Shown: positions 6,548-10,829 of the stretch, piece by piece
How positions within the stretch are numbered: position 1 is the first letter of the stretch
How the letters are laid out: every line of letters starts with the position of its first letter
Source: Thermoproteota archaeon
GTDB taxonomy: Archaea; Thermoproteota; Thermoprotei; Thermoproteales; Thermocladiaceae
Assembly (NCBI GenBank): GCA_013153895.1
Contig: JAADDN010000151.1
Coordinates: 1-10,829 of the forward strand
DNA: 10,829 bases
Direction: 5' to 3'
Made by a program: the position numbers and the translations under genes
The notes under the pieces: model-generated
Database searches by the model: none
What the model was told of the DNA's origin: nothing
What the model saw: only the letters and a program-made list of their open reading frames with translations

Positions 6548-7786
6548 ATGAGAATAGGAGAACTCATCTTAGCGATATTATTGCTCATACTTGTAGCATC
6601 TCTCATAAGTAGTCTTTTTCCTGTTCCTCCTTTCCCCATGTTTCATGATTTTCTATCTATCTTGATAGCAGCATTTGAGGCTTTCATAATACTTGTAGCA
6701 ATATTTTTAATAATATCATACGTAGTAAACCTATCGAGAACAACAAATAGAAGAAACAATGATGTTAAAAATATACAGAATGTTAATAACGTTAGAAGAA
6801 ATGTTAATACACGTGTTGAAGAGATACGTAATATGCCTTCTATCTACGGTGTCCAGGTTCTAGAGAAGATAGTTAGAGAGAGGATATCGTACTATGTTCC
6901 AGCACGTGTTAGAGGTAGAGCTCTAAAGATTAGAAGAAATATACCTGGATTAAAGGTCAGGTTAGAAGGAGCAACATGCTATCCTGTTGGTGAAGGAGCT
7001 GTGAGCCGCGTGTATCTATGTGTTACTGATGATGGTAGAAGATATGCGTTAAAGGTTCCTAAGACGCTTAATGTTGAGTCTATTAGTGAAGATGCTTCTG
7101 CTACTATAGATGATGTTGTGATAAATAAGTTTGTAAGAGAGATAGAGGTTTTGAAGAAGCTTAATCATCCATGTATTATAAAGCTCATAGATTTCTCAGC
7201 AACTATTCCTGTCCTACTTTACGAGTTTGCTGATGGTCTTTCTTTATCATATCAGATATCTAATGGTTGGAAACCGACTCTAAGAGACGTTCTGATAGTA
7301 TTGATACAGGTCACCGACGCCATACGTTACGTACATAGTAGAGGGATTGTACATGGAGATCTCAAACTTGGGAATATACTGATATGTGATGGAATAGCAA
7401 AGATATGTGACTTCAGTACTGTGAGAGATCTACTCTCATCAAGCTCAAGCATGTCTATATCCTGTACAAGAGGATACTGTGCACCTGAGCAGCTGATGTA
7501 TGATCTTAGGAGAAAAAGTGCTGAGCTTGGGCTAGAGTATAAGATAGATATCTATCAGTTAGGTAATATTGCTCTTGCATTACTCATAGGAGAGACTATA
7601 GATGGTGAGGAAAGAATTAAAATGATGGAGTTTGAGGTGCTTAAAAAAGTATCTAAAATAGAACCTGTAGAATTGAGAGAGCTCATAGTGAGAATGCTTG
7701 ATATTGATCCTCTTAAGAGACCAAATGCTGAAGAGGTTCTTAAGAGTCTTGTAAACATCTATGTTAAGAGATTTGGAGTCAGTTGA
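6548..7786 (+). CDS. Membrane-anchored Ser/Thr protein kinase (eukaryotic-like)
   Basis: 412 residues. Two hydrophobic helices at the N-terminus (about 5-23 and 34-60) form a hairpin anchor with the kinase on the cytoplasmic side. An Asn/Arg-rich juxtamembrane segment (63-95) and a linker precede the kinase domain (about 138-405). Motifs seen: glycine loop VGEGAVSRVYL (147-157), ATP lysine K169 in YALKVPK, helix-C glutamate E198, catalytic loop HGDLKLGN (269-276; D271, K273, N276), metal-binding D288 in DFS, APE (312-314) and D334 in DIYQLG. All catalytic residues are present, so it should be active. It is a non-RD kinase (HGD instead of HRD) and has DFS rather than DFG. Likely targets are the FHA protein or the ESCRT-like machinery upstream; this is inferred from gene order. 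The own TATA box at 6514-6524 suggests leaderless translation from ATG 6548. Confidence 0.93.
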   Translation: MRIGELILAILLLILVASLISSLFPVPPFPMFHDFLSILIAAFEAFIILVAIFLIISYVVNLSRTTNRRNNDVKNIQNVNNVRRNVNTRVEEIRNMPSIYGVQVLEKIVRERISYYVPARVRGRALKIRRNIPGLKVRLEGATCYPVGEGAVSRVYLCVTDDGRRYALKVPKTLNVESISEDASATIDDVVINKFVREIEVLKKLNHPCIIKLIDFSATIPVLLYEFADGLSLSYQISNGWKPTLRDVLIVLIQVTDAIRYVHSRGIVHGDLKLGNILICDGIAKICDFSTVRDLLSSSSSMSISCTRGYCAPEQLMYDLRRKSAELGLEYKIDIYQLGNIALALLIGETIDGEERIKMMEFEVLKKVSKIEPVELRELIVRMLDIDPLKRPNAEEVLKSLVNIYVKRFGVS

Positions 7787-7830
7787 GGGGGATACTCTTC
7801 ATCTGTTCGCCTGGGGCTAATTTTCATCAC
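7779..7830 (-). ncRNA. Candidate C/D box guide RNA (2'-O-methylation sRNA)
   Basis: On the minus strand a perfect C box GTGATGA (7830-7824) and a perfect D box CTGA (7782-7779) are 52 bases apart end to end, the normal size for archaeal C/D sRNAs. In between lie an imperfect D' (CGAA at 7809-7806, or GCGA) and an imperfect C' (AGATGA, 7804-7799), set two or fewer bases apart. The two guide stretches are strikingly C-rich for this A+T-rich genome: one of 14 bases before D' (7823-7810) and one ending at D (12-base core 7794-7783). AG before the C box can pair with CT after the D box. The C box contains the stop codon of the gene at 7827-8147, and the D box lies in the last codons of the kinase. 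ATTAAAG at 7860-7854 is 27 bases upstream and could be its own TATA box; processing from the upstream mRNA is the alternative. Confidence 0.62.
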
Positions 7831-8147
7831 CTTGTCTGTCCTTCATACTTTCTCTTTAATTCTTCAACTTTTCTCGAGAGCTCCTCAAGTATCTTCATAA
7901 CCTGTTGTGGATTTAGTGGAGCAACTATGAGGCTTGCTAGAACTCTTGCAAGATCTTCAGCCTTCTTCTTCTTCAGATCTTCAGGAAGAACTATCTGAGG
8001 TATCACTAGTGGGATAGGAGAAACCTTTCTAAGAAACTCTACAATTATGTTGAAAAAGTTCTCATAGGTATCAACTGTGAGAACAAGAAGCTTCGCTATC
8101 AGATCCTCGAGATCCTTCTTTAATTCTTCGCTACTCTTGATAACCAT
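7827..8147 (-). CDS. Small helical protein with a proline-rich hydrophobic linker
   Basis: I do not recognise this 106-residue protein. An N-terminal helical half (5-41) and a C-terminal helical half (57-102, with a basic end) are joined by a hydrophobic, proline-spaced segment, SPIPLVIPQIVLPEDL (43-58). That linker resembles, loosely, the extended MIM2-type peptides that bind MIT domains (hydrophobic-Pro pairs two to three residues apart), which is notable with a MIT-domain ATPase encoded nearby. It could equally be a plain interdomain linker. No membrane segment or catalytic motif. The ATG at 8147 has a TATA-like sequence about 27 bases upstream, pointing to a leaderless mRNA separate from the metallophosphoesterase gene behind it. 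The stop codon lies inside the C box of the candidate guide RNA. Convergent with the kinase gene. Confidence 0.78.
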   Translation of the reverse strand: MVIKSSEELKKDLEDLIAKLLVLTVDTYENFFNIIVEFLRKVSPIPLVIPQIVLPEDLKKKKAEDLARVLASLIVAPLNPQQVMKILEELSRKVEELKRKYEGQTR

Positions 8148-8167
8148 GACGAGTAGTATTGTTCTTC

Positions 8168-8179
8168 AATAATTAATAA
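8168..8179 (-). promoter_or_regulatory. Probable TATA box of the small helical-protein gene
   Basis: The symmetric A/T stretch TTATTAATTATT (minus strand) is centred about 27 bases upstream of the ATG at 8147. It begins only four bases after the metallophosphoesterase stop codon, so the small gene appears to have its own promoter. Confidence 0.5.
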
Positions 8180-8182
8180 GTT

Positions 8183-9061
8183 CTACAGAAGATCCCAATC
8201 AACTTTCTCACGTGTCTCAACTATCTTCTCTAGTTCAAGAAGCTCTTTAAGTGTTCCTAGATATGTTAAATCTGGTAGATATACCTCGATTTTGTCAGGT
8301 TTCTCCCAAAGTTTAAAATACGTAAGTATGGTCTTACTAGGAGACTTCTGTAGAAGAGTCCTAGTTACATCAGTTCCTGTTATAAGAACATTAGCACAGG
8401 GCAGGATCACTACTATTAGAGAACCTTGAAGAAGTTCTACGTCTATTCCAGATTTCTTAAGTTCTTCTTTCCTAAACATTGAGCTAACTACATCTCTTTT
8501 AGATAATTCTACTCTAATAATTACTGCTTCTCTCACAGTATATCCTACAACATCTCTTATGGTAACTGTTGGATGTGTATGACCCATGACGAGATAATCT
8601 GCTTTCAAGATATCTTCTATTCTAGGTCTAGCATTTCCGTGAATTAGAAGGATCTTTTTACCATCAGTTGTCTCTACTAACGTTCCTCTAGAATCATAGT
8701 ACTCTACATTTCTTAATGATAGTCTCTGAACTATCTTATCTAACATTCCATCATGGTTTCCCTGTATAAGAATCAATCTTTCAACCCTTTCGGCTAGCTC
8801 AGTTATGAAGAACTCGACATCTTTGTAGGTCTCTACTACGCTAGCTATCTCATGTTTAACATCACCTAATATTGCTAAACTATCAGCTTTTTCCTTCTCT
8901 ATTAACTCTATGTAATGTTCTATCATCTTTCTTGTCTGACGAGGAACTCTAATACCCTTCATCAGTAGTTCTACCTCGTAACCTACGTGAGTATCTGCTA
9001 GTAAGAGAACCTTACCATATCTATCAGTACTGACGACTAGACTTAAAGAGAGAAGAGGCAT
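8183..9061 (-). CDS. Metallophosphoesterase of the COG1407 (Icc-like) type
   Basis: 292 residues. The calcineurin-like two-metal site is complete in the first 165: ADTHVG (22-27), LGDVKHE (65-71), GNHDG (101-105), HGNARP (141-146) and GHTHP (160-164). The GDVKHE form, with lysine-histidine after the aspartate, and the L-x-x-KGI-x-x-P segment (32-40) are typical of the archaeal/bacterial COG1407 group, whose substrate is not established; nucleases and phosphodiesterases are the usual suggestions. The C-terminal 120 residues are family-specific and lack a known motif. The ATG overlaps the stop codon of the upstream PAPS-reductase-like gene by one base (TAATG), and AAGGA lies seven bases before it, so the two genes are one operon with coupled translation. 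A functional link with that protein is not known to me. Confidence 0.92.
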   Translation of the reverse strand: MPLLSLSLVVSTDRYGKVLLLADTHVGYEVELLMKGIRVPRQTRKMIEHYIELIEKEKADSLAILGDVKHEIASVVETYKDVEFFITELAERVERLILIQGNHDGMLDKIVQRLSLRNVEYYDSRGTLVETTDGKKILLIHGNARPRIEDILKADYLVMGHTHPTVTIRDVVGYTVREAVIIRVELSKRDVVSSMFRKEELKKSGIDVELLQGSLIVVILPCANVLITGTDVTRTLLQKSPSKTILTYFKLWEKPDKIEVYLPDLTYLGTLKELLELEKIVETREKVDWDLL

Positions 9062-10829
9062 TACACGATCCTTCTCTCTATTTCCTTACTAGTAGATATA
9101 CCTACGTATTTAGCTAGAAAACATGACCTAACGCATTCCCTACACTGCGAGCATCTTTCAGGTTCGATAATTCTAGGGTAAGAATCTACTTTAAGAATAT
9201 TCAACTCACATACTTCTTCACATACTTTACATCTTACGCAGCTATGAGTCATATATATCAACTTCATTATGAACTCTGTAAGACTCTTACATATCTCGAG
9301 ATCTCTTGACCATACTCTGACACGCGCACCAGAACATATAGTTATGATAGAAGTTCTTGTAAAGATCTTTAAGAGACCATTATTAACATAGTACTCTCTT
9401 GATAAGATAGGCAGGAGAGATCTTAATTTATTAATATCTATTTTCTCTAAAAATGTTGGAAAAACTTCTATAACAGTTTCAAGATTTTCCCTATTAATAT
9501 CGACTCTTATAACAGTACATACAGGATTTGTTAGAGATGTAATATCGAACGTTACGCCGACTCTCTTAAGATAGTTCTTGAGATCTCCAGGAAGTTCAAA
9601 TCTCCATCTCCAGAGATCATATCTTAACCATACATCTGACGCGTTTATCTTTCTTCTGAATCTTTTCAATTTTTCGTACCAGGAGTTCCAGAGATCTGGG
9701 TGAACATTCTTGATTATCTCTATCTCTGAACATCTGAGAGTTGGACAGATATAGCAGCCAACTCTCTCGAATCCTTCTTCGTAAAGCTTGTTTAAGGGTA
9801 ATCCTCTATGATGTATGTATAATTCAACTTCGAGAGCTGTCCATTCATATAATGGAGAAGCTATCACATCTGCAGGATTCTGACCATAAACATCTTTCTC
9901 ATACCCTGCAAGTGCTCTCTGAGGAGACTCAAACAATCTCTGACCAGTAATACTCACTATCTTTCCTCTGATCCTACCTCTAATATATCTTCTAAGAGGC
10001 TCAAGTTTACATACCTGTGTACACCATCTGAAATCTCTGGCAGGAGGACCAAGAACATTAAATACTTTATCAAACATCTCTCTATCAGCTTCTACAACAT
10101 CTATATGAGCAATCTTTGATAGATTCTCTATTACATCTTTAGTTTCTGGAAATTCAAAACCTGTATCACAGTATACGAAAGTCTTGATACCGCATAACTG
10201 AGATAAGTATAGAGTTACTGTACTATCCTTACCTCCAGATACTGTAACCATGAAGTTATGATCTCTATATTTTCTAATTATTGAATTAATTACCTGTATA
10301 GAACTGTTCTCAAGCTTCTCTATTCTATCAATATTTGCCTCAAGAACCTTATCTATGCTTCCTTCTCTCTTCTCAGCTTCCGTAAACATTATTCCTCTGA
10401 GAACTTTAATAATTCTGAATTTTGATCCACGAATCTGAAGAAGACCGTACGTATCCTTATCCTTAAGCTTAAATGGTACATATATCTCCTCGTTATCAGG
10501 AAGATTACCCTCTACTAATGTGCTCTTATCAACATAATCTCCAACATCTACACGACTTCTCTTAAGTATAGCATAGTATCCTATCCTGTTGTCTATAGCT
10601 ATTTTTATACCTGCATAATCAAACCTAAAGAACCACCTTCTACTATGAATATCGAAGTATCTTACACCTATTACTCTGCCTCTACATATGACCTCATCTG
10701 CAGAATCAACATGTTGAACCTTGTTTAACAATACTACCTCATCCATCGATATTAGAAGATCCTCTATATCTGTTCTAGATATTCCGTACGTAGATTCTAT
10801 TGCCTCAACAATTATCTTCTTATCATTAT
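9061..10829 (-). CDS. PAPS-reductase-family protein with C-terminal ferredoxin domain, 5' end outside the window
   Basis: The first in-window ATG (10746) gives 561 residues, but the frame stays open for 27 more codons to the window edge with sensible protein (NDKKIIVEAIESTYGISR...), so the real start is probably outside. Numbering from that ATG: a 140-residue N-terminal region of unknown type; the ATP-pyrophosphatase (PP-loop) SGGKDS (170-175); DTGFEFPE (194-201); the cysteine-containing RWCTQVCK (240-247); the GCYICP pair with C339 (330-339), probably a metal or Fe-S site; and two CxxCxxCxxxC motifs near 509-545 for two [4Fe-4S] clusters. This is the archaeal COG0175-ferredoxin fusion. Members are usually named phosphoadenosine phosphosulfate reductase, but thiolation or sulfur-transfer activity is as plausible, because the PP-loop and Fe-S pairing recurs in those enzymes. 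Co-transcribed with the metallophosphoesterase. Confidence 0.9.
   Translation of the reverse strand, partial: NDKKIIVEAIESTYGISRTDIEDLLISMDEVVLLNKVQHVDSADEVICRGRVIGVRYFDIHSRRWFFRFDYAGIKIAIDNRIGYYAILKRSRVDVGDYVDKSTLVEGNLPDNEEIYVPFKLKDKDTYGLLQIRGSKFRIIKVLRGIMFTEAEKREGSIDKVLEANIDRIEKLENSSIQVINSIIRKYRDHNFMVTVSGGKDSTVTLYLSQLCGIKTFVYCDTGFEFPETKDVIENLSKIAHIDVVEADREMFDKVFNVLGPPARDFRWCTQVCKLEPLRRYIRGRIRGKIVSITGQRLFESPQRALAGYEKDVYGQNPADVIASPLYEWTALEVELYIHHRGLPLNKLYEEGFERVGCYICPTLRCSEIEIIKNVHPDLWNSWYEKLKRFRRKINASDVWLRYDLWRWRFELPGDLKNYLKRVGVTFDITSLTNPVCTVIRVDINRENLETVIEVFPTFLEKIDINKLRSLLPILSREYYVNNGLLKIFTRTSIITICSGARVRVWSRDLEICKSLTEFIMKLIYMTHSCVRCKVCEEVCELNILKVDSYPRIIEPERCSQCRECVRSCFLAKYVGISTSKEIERRIV

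Noticed and set aside
7805..7825. Possible hairpin terminator (GCCTGGGGC followed by TTTT)
   Set aside because: The stem would be only three base pairs, and the C-rich stretch is better explained as a guide of the C/D box RNA candidate.
7783..7998. Plus-strand open frame of 71 codons after the kinase gene
   Set aside because: Phe/Ser-rich shadow of the convergent helical gene; no domain, and it covers the guide RNA candidate.
1..10829. CRISPR arrays, tRNA or rRNA genes, insertion sequences, long direct repeats
   Set aside because: None seen by eye; nearly all sequence is taken up by genes, and no transposase motif or repeated spacer pattern is visible.

Overview
The window looks like chromosomal DNA from a thermophilic archaeon of the Thermoproteota (Crenarchaeota). 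The evidence is A+T-rich sequence with heavy AGA and ATA codon use, many start codons 26-34 bases downstream of a TATA box (leaderless or nearly leaderless mRNAs), and archaeal families: zinc-finger KptA, beta-RFAP synthase, and a PAPS-reductase-like protein with a ferredoxin tail. A Desulfurococcales or Ignisphaera-type genome is my guess; no marker gene settles it. Coding density is very high and no gene-free gap exceeds 90 bases.

Left flank (1-1761): the 5' part of an RNA 2'-phosphotransferase gene (kptA, minus strand, running off the window), a divergent beta-RFAP synthase gene for a methanopterin-type cofactor, and a convergent small winged-helix gene.

Centre (1821-7786): the most interesting part. 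A small helical protein is followed by a helical protein resembling the ESCRT-III/Snf7 (CdvB) core. Four bases later comes a MIT-domain AAA ATPase of the Vps4/CdvC type. Then come two overlapping, very A+T-rich minus-strand genes for all-helical proteins of unknown function, a cytoplasmic FHA-domain protein, and a membrane-anchored Ser/Thr protein kinase. I read this as a possible second, non-canonical ESCRT-III/Vps4-type membrane-remodelling machine placed beside a phospho-signalling pair. The gene identities are well supported for the AAA, FHA and kinase proteins; the ESCRT-III call and the functional link are inference.

Between the kinase gene and the next convergent gene lies a 52-base candidate C/D box guide RNA (7779-7830, minus strand), overlapping the 3' ends of both genes.

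Right flank (7827-10829), all minus strand: a small helical protein with a proline-rich hydrophobic linker, a COG1407-type metallophosphoesterase, and a PAPS-reductase-family/ferredoxin fusion whose reading frame stays open to the window edge, so its N-terminus lies outside.
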